DNA of 64,000 nucleotides, from contig OV121091.1 in the NCBI GenBank assembly GCA_921293015.1, positions 28,566,839-28,630,838 of the forward strand, written 5' to 3'. The notes beneath the pieces were generated by a model. The model saw nothing but the letters and a program-made list of their open reading frames with translations. It made no database searches and was not told the DNA's origin. The DNA comes from Phorcus lineatus. Lineage: Eukaryota; Mollusca; Gastropoda; Trochida; Trochidae. A program made the position numbers and the translations under genes. This document shows positions 12,201 to 23,302 of the stretch, piece by piece. How positions within the stretch are numbered: position 1 is the first letter of the stretch; each line of letters starts with the position of its first letter.

Positions 12201-15200
12201 GATGGACATAATGAAATTCGTTTAGATATATTTTCGTAACTTATCATGTAAAGGACGCACGAGCACAAACATGGTTTTCATCTTCCAAAACGTTGTTATT
12301 GTATGATTTAATATTAAGAATTCCTATTTTTCAATGTAAGGGTATATTCTGTGAAAACTTGTGTACGTTACCTAACACTCTCAACTAATAAGAATGTCAG
12401 CCTTGACAAATAATCACTCAGTGGTGTTAAACATTTATCTTTGCAAATGCATTTATTCAGCGAAACTGAGTAATCTGAGCAAATAATATGCATATATGCA
12501 ACGATCTACTCATTGCACATGCTCGCCGTATAAACAAGGCTACTAGATAGGTATAGTAGAACTTAGAGAAAATAATGGGAGGGAAGGGAAGGTTAAAACT
12601 GTAAGTCTTTAAATAGTGAACCCATACTCCAAAAAATTACAGAGAAATAACGGAATATTAACCTCACCAATCCAACTTAAAAGTTCCACGGATCCGTCCA
12701 TCCGCCCATGTTACGGCTCCAAACCAATACCAGGTCTGATGTCTCAGTACCAGAGCTAAAGCTCTCTATTTATAGTCCGTTAACGGACGTTGGAGAAAAC
12801 ATCCAAACTTTAAGATAACACGAAGTTGTGTTTCTTTTCTAAATCAAAGTAACCCCAGCTCCATAACTATTTGGGTTTCAGTACCATACAATGGCTTATT
12901 GTAAAGGGGGCGAACTCCTCTACAAGTACATATAAATATGAATAGCATAAGTGTTAACATAGCATTGCTACATGTAAAAGGCTGGTAAATGGGGCATGGA
13001 CAATACATTTGAACACATAAAAGTAGCCGTAGTCGGCAAAAAAACCCATAAAAGATAAAGATGGATACATGAATGGAAAGTACATTTGGAATGTACATAA
13101 GATTAACTTTCAATATATACAACAATTAATGACATTTCATAAAAATGCATTAGAGGAGAGGCGGGCAATAGGAGGCACGCTCAAACATTGTCACAGTAAG
13201 GTGGGTTAAAGGTTTAAAATACTAAATTAGAAGTGACAATGATATAATCTACATTTTCAATTTTTATTCGACCTATAACTGAATTTGCCAAAATTTGCCG
13301 GATTGTTTAGCCTCGAATGAAAATCAATAAAGAAAGGATTCTTCCAGAAACAGAAAGATGAATATAGGCATTCAACGCTTTTTCATGAGAGAATGCAACA
13401 AAAACCTCCAGGCAAGGTGATCACATTAATTTCAATTTCAACCATTTGATTTATATAATAATAATTAATTTATAAAGCGCATAATTTCCAGGCGAGGCCT
13501 GCTCAACGATTTTGTGCGTCTCATTCAATCTGTAATAAGATAAGTTACCATGTATAAAACGTTATTGGAAATTTATACCATAATTATTTCGTTTTAGGGA
13601 TACGCTAACATATTGTACGTATTGACACAAAGATCCAAGTTGGTTTTGACAAGGGTAATACATACAGGGTGAGGCGATGTTAAAAGAATAACGATAGCGC
13701 GGGTTACGGAAGGGTTGTGAGAGGGTATTGGAAATTCAGTGTTACGGCGAGGATTTGGAGAAAGCGAGGGTTACATTGACAGAGCTGGGTAACAGTGAAT
13801 GAAATACTCAATGAGAAAAACATAGTTGCAGCGAGGGTTATTTTTTGGAAAAACATAGTTGCAGCGAGGGTTATTGAAAAACAATTGTTGCAGAGGGTTA
13901 TTGAAAAACAACAGTTGCAGCAAGGGTTATTTTTAAAAATTAGTTTCAGTGAGGTTTATTGAAAACCACGGGTGGAAGAGTTGGTGAAAACAAGCGTTGC
14001 AGCGAGGACTAGGACAAAGTGATTTGATAACAATCTATGTACATGTACACCATAACAGATAAGCTGCGTATTGCAACGTAAGCATTAGATTTCCGGTTAG
14101 GGTAAAGTGAGGTTTACAGTCATAAGTATCTTAAAATAGGTAAAAGGATAACGATTTATAACGTTACATTTTAGACATCAGTGATGGTAAAATTTACATT
14201 TATTGTTTGAACGTCAGTGCTTAGTTTAAGCATAAAACATTTTTTGCCCATTTTAGTGACTATTTTATACGAGTGTGCATTTCCGAAAATGTGTCGTTTA
14301 CCCGTCTTTTACTCTGGTCGTTTAATTTTTATTATACCAATTTTTACTATTACTCGAAACGAAAGTATGAATATGTCAACTTAAAAAAGAGCATTCCTAT
14401 TTCATGAACAAGGTTAGATTAATGCATCCGTTTCTATGAACATGATTGGTCTAATTATCATTTTCCTAGTTTCTATCGGTTTTATTAGTTATTTTACAAA
14501 ACTATTTTAGCGACTTTATTCTTTAATCATAAAGACTATAGTCATGTGCACCTTTCATGAAATTATCGTTATATTTGTCGGGAAGGTTTTGAAATATCTG
14601 CCTTTGAAGTTGTCATCTCTCTATGAAATTATAAACTTTAAAAGACCACTGTGAAAATTTTAATTTCTAAGGGTAACCCTTTAATATATTTCATATTTAA
14701 TCTTCAATTAAGAGCTCTCCAGTGTATATTAAATTATTCGCTGAGAAGTTAACTTAAATGTTCATGATGTTTGACACTTTTAAACAGTGCAATAATCAAG
14801 AATGTTTGTACTTTGAGACAAACATTCAGTCTAACTTATGTGCAAATACGTCTAAACACTCTTACATAAACTATTGATAATGTGTCACTCACAAATAACT
14901 TTATCCGATTAAGTACTTCAAACTTTTTTTAAATTTCTAGATATGAGTCTCATTTCTACTAGAATTCGCTGTGATGAAATCAGTCATAACAATTAGTCAA
15001 TAAACATTAAAATGATAACAACTTATTTTCATTTGCAGAATTGAAACAAATATTTTTGTACGAGAAATAGCTCAATGCATTTTTATGTTATAAAATATAA
15101 TCATAGCTCTATCCAATGATAATATCATAAAAGATCGGGTATTATGGAATAAATAGTTCATGGCCGGGACAGCTAAACGATACTGAACACCTAATTGGAG

Positions 15201-16222
15201 ACTCCGTACCTTTGGTGGGACGACACACAATAAATAGTTACAACACTGAAGTATTGAATGAATGTTATCTATGTTGTTTCCCGTATGAAAATGCTAATCT
15301 TTTCTTCATTGAATTATTTTTATTCATTTCTATATAATTACAAACAAAACATAAGAGCTTATTTAATGGGCAATGTAAGTTTCTTTTCAATCCTGTACAT
15401 ACTTTCCCTTGTAATACTCAAATATTTTGATTATCTTTATACTTTACCTGTTGTACATTTATCATAGCGAAATGATTTAACAGTTTTTATAAAGCTTCAT
15501 TGTTTTGCTATAAAATGAGTATACTGTCATATATGTATGTTTACATGTATGGTAAAAACAGATTTGCCATGCATACAAATGTATTGTGTCCGTTATTCGT
15601 ATACTTTTTAAGTCAAAAATAAATAATTCTCGTAGTTTCGAGAAACTTAAAGTTAGTTAGGAGCTCTAAATATTATACATGCATGGATGATGAATATGAA
15701 GGTTGTAGCAGATATCCAACTAAAAGGAAAAGAATTATTTGTTTAATGACATGTACTTACAATCCTTCCATTTATCACTTCCGGCGGATCCACACAGTAG
15801 AGAGTTTCACACTCGTAAGTATTCACATTACTAGATTCTCTACACACCGACGTTTTCAGACAAGTGTGGTTAGCACAGGACCCTAAGAGTCTCATCGGCC
15901 AGTCTGATATGTCACCATGAACGACGTGTTGCACGTTAAGTAGATTCGAATGTTCTGAGCCATTCGTAGTTCGTTCGTTTAAAACACACAGTCCAGAACT
16001 TGAATCGAAGTTGAAAGAAAGGCATCTTTTACGAATTTGACATTCCTTCACACATGACAGAAGGCCGCTGCTCGAGAGGTTATAGAATTGAGAACCATCT
16101 AGATAAGAGTCCTTAACCATTTGAGTGAAGGATGTCATTGGTGAACATGTGTAGCCGTAGGATGCCGAGAAACAGGACTGAGTCATAATCAAGAGCGGCC
16201 CTAGCAGAATTTCAATCAGCAT
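8498..16222 (-). CDS. Secreted PAN-CCP-GON domain protein (two coding exons)
   Basis: Two minus-strand exons (16222-15761 and 9244-8498) join in phase 0 to give a protein of about 402 residues. Residues 1-20 form a signal peptide (MLIEILLGPLLIMTQSCFSA). Residues about 25-113 look like a PAN/Apple module, with paired Cys in SCVKECQIRKRCLSF. A short Cys-rich EGF-like stretch follows to about 142. Residues 143-195 form a CCP/sushi domain (Cys, ING, YECDVGYG, GLWSSFKC), and residues about 200-402 a GON domain as found at the C terminus of ADAMTS9/20 (DGEYWVQP, LKVYCHNM, FRKVKLN). The splice falls inside the CCP and restores its spacing, which strongly supports the model. No metalloprotease or thrombospondin modules are present. 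The protein is probably extracellular, with adhesion or recognition roles as inference only. The intron is loaded with transposon remnants. Further 5' non-coding exons cannot be excluded. Confidence 0.88.
9380..9815. repeat. Degenerate block of the 41-43 kb tandem repeat family
   Basis: The start (CTCTGTAGCTCATCGGGATA) and the motifs GGCCCCTGTTGCCC, CAGGGTCACCAAA, AGTCAAGGAGTCTGTA and AAGATTTC also occur in the same order at 41330-42860. It lies in the intron of the GON gene. It is non-coding. Confidence 0.7.
9816..10566. other. Intron sequence, nothing recognised
   Basis: AT-rich part of the GON-gene intron with no named element. Confidence 0.5.
10571..11037 (+). mobile_element. TTAA-flanked MITE, copy A (467 bp)
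   Basis: Bounded by TTAA on both sides (10567-10570 and 11038-11041), with inverted ends AGAGCCACTCCGTGA and ...CGAAGTGGCTCT. TTAA duplications are the signature of piggyBac-type insertion. The interior contains GGACAGTGGCGCGCG, a motif shared with the copies at 17216-17695 and 34850-35279. A longer copy with the same ends lies at 23303-24592. No coding capacity. Confidence 0.85.
11421..11702 (+). mobile_element. TTAA-family MITE, partial copy E5
   Basis: It begins near GAGGGACACAGAGTACATGT and carries CTAACTTCACAAATGGTGTT, as in the copies at 17216 and 61491. It ends in TTTTTGTCACT before TTAA at 11703-11706. The left TTAA is not preserved and the middle is shortened. It lies in the GON-gene intron. 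Confidence 0.6.
11707..12529. other. Intron sequence, nothing recognised
   Basis: Strongly AT-rich part of the GON-gene intron without a named element. Confidence 0.5.
12530..13140 (-). repeat. Dispersed repeat R, left copy (inverted relative to 18.1-19.2 kb)
   Basis: Its reverse complement aligns with 18066-18590 and 18950-19160. Shared landmarks include AACACGAAGTTGTGTT, CATACAATGGCTTATTG, AGGAGTTcgcccc-type sequence, TACAAGTACATATAAATATG and the GGGAGGGAAGGGAAGGTT segment. I cannot assign it to a transposon class. It has no long open frame. Confidence 0.7.
13141..13814. other. Intron sequence with a short SINE/DNA-repeat-like motif
   Basis: Around 13450-13505 the sequence AATAATTAATTTATAAAGCG, followed by CAGGCGAGGCCTGCTCAACG, resembles ends of dispersed repeats in many marine invertebrates. 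Only one copy is in the window. The rest is unremarkable. Confidence 0.35.
13815..14010. repeat. Short degenerate tandem repeat, about 35-45 bp unit
   Basis: Successive copies of a GTTGCAGCGAGGGTTATT core joined by GAAAAACA-type spacers. Five or so copies become more diverged to the right. Intronic. Confidence 0.75.
14011..15760. other. Intron sequence, nothing recognised
   Basis: AT-rich intron 1 sequence adjoining the donor of GON-protein exon 1. A plus frame at 15258-15467 is hydrophobic, but only because the DNA is T-rich. I see no gene. Confidence 0.5.
15761..16222 (-). CDS. GON-protein exon 1: signal peptide, PAN/Apple, EGF-like, start of CCP
   Basis: 462 nt, 154 codons, ATG at 16220-16222. 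It ends in ...GGAAGGATT followed by the donor GTAAGT (plus 15755-15760), phase 0. The last residues, CVDPPEVINGRI, are the first strand of a sushi domain, so the exon cannot be terminal. Confidence 0.88.
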
Positions 16223-16874
16223 ATTGAGACACCTTCCTGTTACACACTCTTATCCATGCATTCTTCACGCTTCAAGCTCTGAAACGATAATATAGATAAT
16301 TGCGTTTTTCTATAATTATTGTTTGGCAACACTTGGAAATTTAGTTTTAAACCGACGACATCAGCCAAGGGAAGTTTTGAGTCATAATCAACGGTTGCAG
16401 GGGGGATAAACACGTCATCACCTCACAGCCTCCGTTCAGACTCGGTTCGCCAATTGCTTAAAGCAATAATTATCTTCAATGGATGCCTTTCAAAGCTGGA
16501 AAAACAAATGGATAGGTAATGTATTATGCACGTTTCTCGCACTCGCTATGTACGAGGAATGAAAATCATTAGGAATAACATATTAAAAACTCATGAATTA
16601 TTTTTAAAAGCAATACATCATTGGTCAGAGTACAATCTTCTTATTCATTGGACCTCCCATTTTACCTCTCGAATCTTAAATGTTTGCTTTGTTAATATGA
16701 CCTCATTTCTATAGTTCTAATGGCCAGCCTTTTAAAACTCAACGACAGCGTAAAAGATTGTTGGGCCGCGATCAACAAAGACCCATGCAATATTTAGTAA
16801 TTGCTTTTAATCGAAGAGCTTGATAATGGAGACTCGTTAAACTTTCCGTTTGTTTATCATATCCCGAGCTGCAG
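16223..16874. other. Upstream region of the GON gene
   Basis: Immediately 5' (minus strand) of the ATG at 16222. It should hold the 5' UTR and core promoter, but I see no canonical TATA or initiator that I can defend, and a further 5' exon is possible. Confidence 0.3.
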
Positions 16875-17205
16875 TCTGCTGAACAACATCCTGTTAAGTG
16901 TATATGAATCCGCTCTCGCTCCTTCCTAATACCTTGATCTCTTTCAAACTTAAAGCCTCGTATCGCTAGCTATCTAACCAGCCAATGAGCCGACAACAAC
17001 CCGGATGGAAATCCGTTGCGTTCAAGATAGCATCTTCACGCTCCTTGCATAACGACATGTCATTGGCTAAAATAATAGCAGGTGAACTTAGCCGAGAATA
17101 TGTAACCGATCCGGTCATACGAGCCATTCGGTCCGAAAGAGGTCTGGGTACAAGGAAGGAGCGAGGGCGGATTCATATACGCTGATTGAGCAGGATGGCT
17201 GAACA
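16875..17205. mobile_element. Foldback element with about 85-90 bp imperfect inverted arms
   Basis: The left arm (about 16875-16965) contains GTATATGAATCCGCTCTCGC and the right arm (about 17115-17205) contains GCGAGGGCGGATTCATATAC. Flanking pairs such as ACAACATCCTG / CAGGATGGCTG extend the match. It is more GC-rich than its surroundings. It lies about 650 bp upstream of the GON-gene start codon. No clear target duplication. Confidence 0.65.
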
Positions 17206-17215
17206 AAAGCTTTAA

Positions 17216-17695
17216 AGAGTCACAGTGTACATGTATGTTGTACTGGAGTCAATTATGTCAAACTTCATATATGGTGTTATTTTACAGAGAAGAAGTGGTT
17301 GTTTCTAAAAATCAGTATCTTAGTGCTTATCACTACGGTATAGTGACAATAAACTGATTACAGTCGGGTTTTTATGTGGTCGAAATCCGGACAATGGCGC
17401 GCGCCAATGACTCAAATGTTATCATGGAAACTAATTTACAAAGACACATATTGATTGATAGTATCGAGTAGGTCATATATCTAATATCCATGTAATGGAC
17501 GCAGAATTTCGACTTCCTTGCATATATACATCGCTGTTTTTCATTTATCAATGAAAACAAGAAATTTCGTTATTTTGAAATTTTAGAGATACAAATGAAA
17601 GTTTAGAGGATCGGTTTGAATTTTCCTCAGGCCATATGGTATTTGACTCTTCTTCAACCAACATTAAAAAATCATGAAACTTACCCTGTGTCACG
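17216..17695 (+). mobile_element. TTAA-family MITE, copy E1 (480 bp)
   Basis: The left TTAA is at 17212-17215; the right side has TTAT at 17696-17699, one base off. The ends are AGAGTCACAGTGTACATG and ...CCCTGTGTCACG. The interior keeps GGACAATGGCGCGCGCC. It aligns over its whole length with 61491-61973, and in reverse with 34850-35279. Confidence 0.8.
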
Positions 17696-17699
17696 TTAT

Positions 17700-18065
17700 G
17701 GTAATGAATATTTAGTTTTCGGTAACACGAAAGGATATAATTACCGCTCCTTTAATCGAAGTAATAATATTGAAATTTTAAAAGTCAAATGATATTCTAT
17801 GAATTCACATCTATAAATTACCATTACGTGCTGATAGAAACACACATTACATTGACCATATATTTGAAATAGAAGAAGCTGTAACATTTTGATATTGACA
17901 GAAATATTGTTTTACAAACAGGAAATGTACAAAAGATAGCAAGGGTGTGGAATATTATTTGTTGGTTTTTGCAAGTTTGACAATGAAAAATTGTTTCAAC
18001 TCCTTCTGCATGTGGCAATGTTCTATCGTGCCTCCCTTTTCCTGTCTCCCATCTAATGTATTTTT
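17700..18065. other. Gene-free stretch
   Basis: AT-rich sequence between the E1 MITE and the right copy of repeat R. Nothing recognised. Confidence 0.5.
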
Positions 18066-18587
18066 TTAATTAAATGTTATGATTTATTGTATATATTGAA
18101 AGTACATGTTATGTACTGCACTTTCCATTCATGTATCGATGTTCATCATTCAGGTCTTTATTTGCCGACTGTGGCTATTTTGATGTGTTCAAATGTATTT
18201 GTCATGCCCCGTTTACCAGCCTTTTTACATTTAGCATTACTATATTAACACTTATGCTATTCATATTTATATGTACTTGTAGAGGAGTTTGTCCCCCTTT
18301 ACAATAAGCCATTATATGGTACTGTAACCCAAATAGTTATTTAGCTAGGGCTATTTTAATTGATCAAAAGAACACAACTTCGTGTTATCTTGAAGTAAAG
18401 CCACAATTTCCCCATGGTGCAATAGGTGTCTTCTTCGCCGTCCGCACTCTCTCCTTAAATACGGCTCAACTCTTTCCAGCTGGAGAGAGAACTAACTGGA
18501 CGGGACGGATGGACAGAACATTGGGACTTTTGAAGTTGGAATGGTGAGGTTAATAATCCTTTATTTCTCTGTACCTTTTCTGGAGTA
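18066..18587 (+). repeat. Dispersed repeat R, right copy, first part
   Basis: Inverse match to 12530-13140. It is interrupted at about 18588 by a retroelement fragment. Its last part (about 18484-18580, with GACGGGACGGATGGACAGAA) is repeated after the insertion at about 18985-19045. Confidence 0.65.
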
Positions 18588-18950
18588 TGAATGAATGAAT
18601 GAAAGAATGAATCTCTTTATTTCCTCCAAATTTAGTCCTAAGATCATCATACATATATACACTTATATCAAGTAATTACAATACGGTCACAAGGAGAAAT
18701 ATTTACAAAGCAGAGGCAAGAACATCTAGAATGTACACTTGAGTGAGGAGAGCAGGGTATACACTTCAGATATTTACAGAAAAGTACAATCATACATCTC
18801 CATGACATTTTATCTATTTAATCAGTAATTGGTAATTCACCTCCAGAAAAGAGAGACAACACTTCATCTTCAGTTAATAGTTCAATTTGTACATATACTT
18901 CATCATCAAATAGGTCAAGAAGTTGTGAGAAAAACTTATTTTTGTTGTAG
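18588..18950 (-). mobile_element. 5'-truncated retroelement 3' end with coding remnant
   Basis: Read on the minus strand, an open frame ends LTEDEVLSLFSGGELPITD and stop (TAA at plus 18819-18821). A 3' UTR follows, then AAATAAAGAG, and a tail of ATTC-type tetranucleotides (plus GAATGAATGAATGAAAGAAT at about 18589-18612). A coding end, poly(A)-like signal and tetranucleotide tail point to a non-LTR retrotransposon or a retrocopied 3' end. The family is not identified. The 5' limit near 18950 is approximate. Confidence 0.5.
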
Positions 18951-19165
18951 AGCCGGAAAGGGAACTAACTGGCGCTTGCTGGGCGAGGACGGGACGGATG
19001 GACAGAACTCTGGGACCTTTGAAGTTGTATTGGTGAGGTTAATATTCCTATGTTTTTCTGCACCTTTTTTGATGGGTGATCGCTTCCTGTAAAGACTTTT
19101 AACCTTACCTTCCCTCCCATTATTTTTATAAGTTCTACTATACCTATGTAGTAGCCTTATTTATT
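18951..19165 (+). repeat. Dispersed repeat R, right copy, second part
   Basis: Resumes the match to the left copy (CTTACCTTCCCTCCCATTAT and the TAAGTTCTACTATACCTA segment). It also repeats about 90 bp already present before the retroelement insertion, at roughly 85 percent identity by eye. Confidence 0.6.
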
Positions 19166-19714
19166 TATTCACTGAAGTAGTTGTTAAGGATTATCTAAAG
19201 TACTGTATGCTTGTTGTTTATTCACCCCTATTTAGTTCCATATGTCCGTGTCCCGTTAAGCTCCACGTTATTTCACGCCAGTGTTGATTTATCAGATCGA
19301 TGCTATCTCATTAAGACGGCCATTAGCCTGTCCCGTTGTTTCAAGGTCTGGGTGTTATGCTACAGTGGCTGCCTACGCTTGTCTGTTGTTATTCACGGGT
19401 AGTCGACTTCTCTAATTAGCTATTAACTGTTGAGTTTTCTACGGGAAGCCAGTTGTCGTACCCAGTTATCGTCTTGATAAGTCTGCAAATAAATCCCTTT
19501 TTTCACACATTGCTTCTCTCTTACTTTTTTTGGCTTGATTATCATATTGTTTTATCTTTCTGCCGGATAAACGGGTCTCGTCAAAGTTTAGATTTCGTTA
19601 CAGAGTGACACTGCAGAAAATGAATGCCTTGAAGACACATGATTGATAAAATTTAATTATTTCATTTATTAAGTACAACGTTGAACTTCCACTAATGTGT
19701 ATTATGATTCATTA
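19166..19714. other. Gene-free stretch; possible tail of repeat R
   Basis: Somewhat more GC-rich than average to about 19480, ending in AATAAA (19488-19493) and a T-rich run. It could be the 3' part of the unclassified repeat. No open frame of note. Confidence 0.35.
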
Positions 19715-22700
19715 AGAACAGTAAAATAGGTCACAGATTGCTCTCCTGTAAACCTATTCTTACTTTATACCTTGGTTTGAATTCAGCGTCCTCTTCGGCA
19801 AAACTTTGCCATTTTCTTAAGATTTGATTTATCGAGACTCGTCGCAGCAGCCTCGAGAGCAAGCACATAAAAGTTAGCGAAATGCTGCAAGGCATTATGT
19901 TCTCATTATGTTAAAACCAAACGGGTGACTCTTGGAATGTTATCATTTAAAATCAAAATATTCTAAATGTGCAGACAGGAATAACATTTCTTTCCACAAT
20001 GTCTTTAATAATTTTTAGTTACAATCGGTACATGTTAAACATTTTAAACATAGAAGATTAAACGTTCTGAATGCTCATTTAAATGCCAGAAAATGAAGAG
20101 AAATCGTTTTTATTGTCTCTAAAATACAGAGAAATATAAGATTAATCGGTTTATTAGCGAGAGATAGAAGACGAGACCTACCAGTGGAGTAACGATTCAT
20201 CAACAGTCGTTCTGCAGTACGCTATACTCCTAAGACTTCTCCTTGTATCACTGTTGCCTTGGAAGAGCTTCTGTTCCCGCATACACTAGGATTTTCAATA
20301 AGTCCGAATACAATTTATGACATTGTTATGATAATGACATTCAACTGTTGTTTGAACCTCATGCAGCTACTAAAACTTTGTCCCTGGAATAATGGAGCTT
20401 AACCAAAGTAAGTGTTTACGTACGCCTGAAGACACGCGCCATTGTATTGAAGAGTCATACATGATGGAGTTCTTAACGGTCGTCTAATGAAGTTGTTGAA
20501 TGGTGCAAAATTGAAAAAAATATTGCAAATGTTATGATATAGTTGAGAAGTTAGTAAACTCATGATTAAAGAGGGAAAGTATTTTGGTTGTAATAGAAAA
20601 TCACTGTTTTCTTGAGATCAACTCCTTGAGTAAAAATATACGTTTCGAGATATACAGCTGCATACCGAAAGTTTGTTCACTTGCCACTATTTCGTAGTGC
20701 AAATATCATGTAATCATTGTTTAGTTTCGACTCCAATGAAATAACTTCAGCAAAACTTACGTAGGATCACCTATTGTTCATGTGTAAAATGGCCATTCTT
20801 GACCTTATTTAGGGATCGCCTTGTCCGTCGTGCAATAATTCGACTTTTGGCATGTTGAAATAGACGGGGCCATATTTTTAAAATTTAGATTTTGTTAAAT
20901 TTCTAATGAAATTTCCCATAACGACTCTCTGAGAATAAGATCAGCACAATCACATTGACTAAGTGCAAAGGAACAACATGACTGATTCTCACAGCAGTTG
21001 ATAACTTATTAGGATTTTGTGGAGAACATTTGAAATTAGTGTTTTCAAAATTTTGAACCCTGGTCACTTCAATGACCTGTCAAAACTGTTACAGTCAATT
21101 AAAGGGCATGATAAACCTTTGTCTTAAAGAAAAATGGATCTGCACATTTGTTTTGAAAATTCAAAATTATACGTTTCTCTTCGAAATGCTACGATACTTC
21201 AAAGGCATCCCAAATTACATGATATTTGCAATATTATACCCAGGTATTAGAACAAACTTTTGATATGCAGCTGTACATGTATGCTTATTCCATCGTTAAC
21301 AAAACTTCCATGGATGAGGTAGTACTGCTTTTCTTAACAAAGCCACCTCTCAATGCCGTTCAAAGACGTGATCCGTTGATTGATTAAATGTTGGTAACTT
21401 TATGTTCAAAATTTCAATAGGACAGCCTTTCTATCCACAGACGTTGCTATAGAAGAAGACTATAAATAGACAAAATCTTAAAACAAGATTCAAACTTGAG
21501 TTCATGTTGCCAGTCCGTGTGCTTTATGCAATATTCGAAGTAAGTATGTTGTCATTGAACTGTAATCCTTTGAATAGAGTTAACAAAACTGATATTGGAC
21601 ACAAAACGGCACTTATGTTTTAAGCACATAATAATGGTGGATGGTAATAATATAGTTAGGTTGTTTACCACCTTGCGTCTTCACAAATATATGTGAAGCT
21701 TATCAGATGAAATTTGTTAAAATAGTCCCTTGGAAATATTCCTAATAGTGAATTCTGTTTTAATTCTGTGTCGAAGTAATCAACCGTTAATAAATGCACA
21801 TGTCTTCCTACAACATCAAATTTGTATTCGTAGAGCTTCTGGAATATCCTATTATATGTGAGTGTTTTATACTTCAGATTTCGACCATAAACGGATCTGT
21901 TTATGGAAAGAATGTTAATGGATGTGTATTATGAAATTACATTTGCCAAGAAGTTGTAGTAACAAAACGTTTTAAAACAATAAAGTGATCTAAAAAAAAA
22001 GCTAGCAAGATAATGTTTGTGTAGATAAGATGCCATGACTAGACACTTTGACATTGTTCCACCAAAACCTATTATGCTTTGGATATCGGGAAACACATTT
22101 TCCCTTTGAATGTTATCATATTAATGCTTACATATAACTCAATGACTTTTGTTTGATACGCTAGGACCAAATGGTGATGAAAACGAAGCAAGAGACATTT
22201 TAGTAGGATTTAAAAGTACACCATTTCAGTTCGAGAAACAAAGGCACCATTTGACGAAGAAGTTTCAATTGTGTGTTTTAACTAATGGTTTAAATTATGT
22301 GTGTCGGAAATACCACACAAACTTAAATATTGTTTTATTGTGTGGATATGACTGCAAGAGCAAGAATCAATAGGCCTTTTCATGTACAGACTATATGTAT
22401 AGATAAGCTTTCTGTGATAATATTATATTGAATAACAATGTTTTATATCGCGCTTACACTGATAAAAATAACAACAATTAATCATCGTCTTTAGCACTTT
22501 ATCAATGGAGAGAACGTGTGATTGTCGTCATTACTTTATTGTGAAAGACGGCTTTCATGACTATACAGTATTGACAGGATGTTAAAACGCATTACTATAG
22601 TACTCAAAAGCTTTAAGGCTTTTATTTCTCCCGAATTATTTTAACAAAATACCGGTTTAGTGTTCAATATACATTAACTGTCTTTATTCCAGACTTGCTT

Positions 22701-22976
22701 TTATCAGTTTCTGTAACAATAAATGTAAAAAAAATGTGATTTTCTCCCGCATGGCATTAATTGCACCAGTCCAAGAAGCTGACTAATTCAGGCCTTGCAG
22801 CATTTCGCTAACTTTCATGTGCTTGCTCTCGAGGCTGCTGCGACGAGTCTCGATAGTTCAATGAGAAATCTTAAGAAAATAGCAAAGTTTTGCCGAAGAG
22901 GACGCTGAATGCAAACCAAGATATAAAGTAAGAATAGGTTTACAGGAGAGCAATCTGTGACCTATTTTACTGTTCT
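19715..22976. mobile_element. 3.3 kb block bounded by about 180 bp inverted repeats
   Basis: The arm at 19715-19893 matches the reverse complement of 22792-22976 almost throughout. Landmarks are AGAACAGTAAAATAGGTCAC at the outer edge, GTCCTCTTCGGCAAAACTTT, CGAGACTCGTCGCAGCAGCC, and GCGAAATGCTGCAAGGC at the inner edge. The interior carries a CAGCTG-ended MITE (20655-21273) and a 74-codon plus frame (22149-22373) that I do not recognise. It may be one transposon with long terminal repeats, or two separate inverted copies of a shorter repeat. No clear target duplication is visible at the outer edges. Confidence 0.55.
20655..21273 (-). mobile_element. CAGCTG-ended MITE, copy C (about 619 bp)
   Basis: Ends CAGCTGCATACCGAAAGTTT and ...TTTTGATATGCAGCTG, with TA on both sides (20653-20654 and 21274-21275). 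It aligns in reverse to 5242-5806 and 27187-27813, including a segment around the CTGTTACAG / GACCTGTCAAAA motif. It is nested in the 19715-22976 block. Confidence 0.75.
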
Positions 22977-23302
22977 GATACAAGTTGTTGTATGCAAATG
23001 TGCTATTATGTGCTTTTACCGGTACCAGTCGTTTCTTATCACAAGAAGTTTTTCGACTGTGCACTTTGTACTTCGAGTTTTTTTTTACAGAAAACGGTCA
23101 CCTCATATAGCAACTGAATCGTGGCATCATGGGAAGTTAAAACGTACCTTTTTAACATGCCATATGTCAAGTTTTGCTTGACACAGATGGCTACGTGTCA
23201 AGAACTGAAAAGTAGATTGATTCAAGAACATAAAAACATTTCATTAGATTAGAGCTAAAATCGATAGACCTTTTACAATTCGATTCAAATCATATTATTT
23301 AA

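Noticed and set aside
16985-17185. 66-codon plus frame
   Set aside because: Lies inside the foldback element at 16875-17205. Open because the element is GC-rich. No homology.
22149-22373. 74-codon plus frame as a gene
   Set aside because: Starts at a non-ATG codon inside a repeat-bounded block. Kept only as a possible element remnant.
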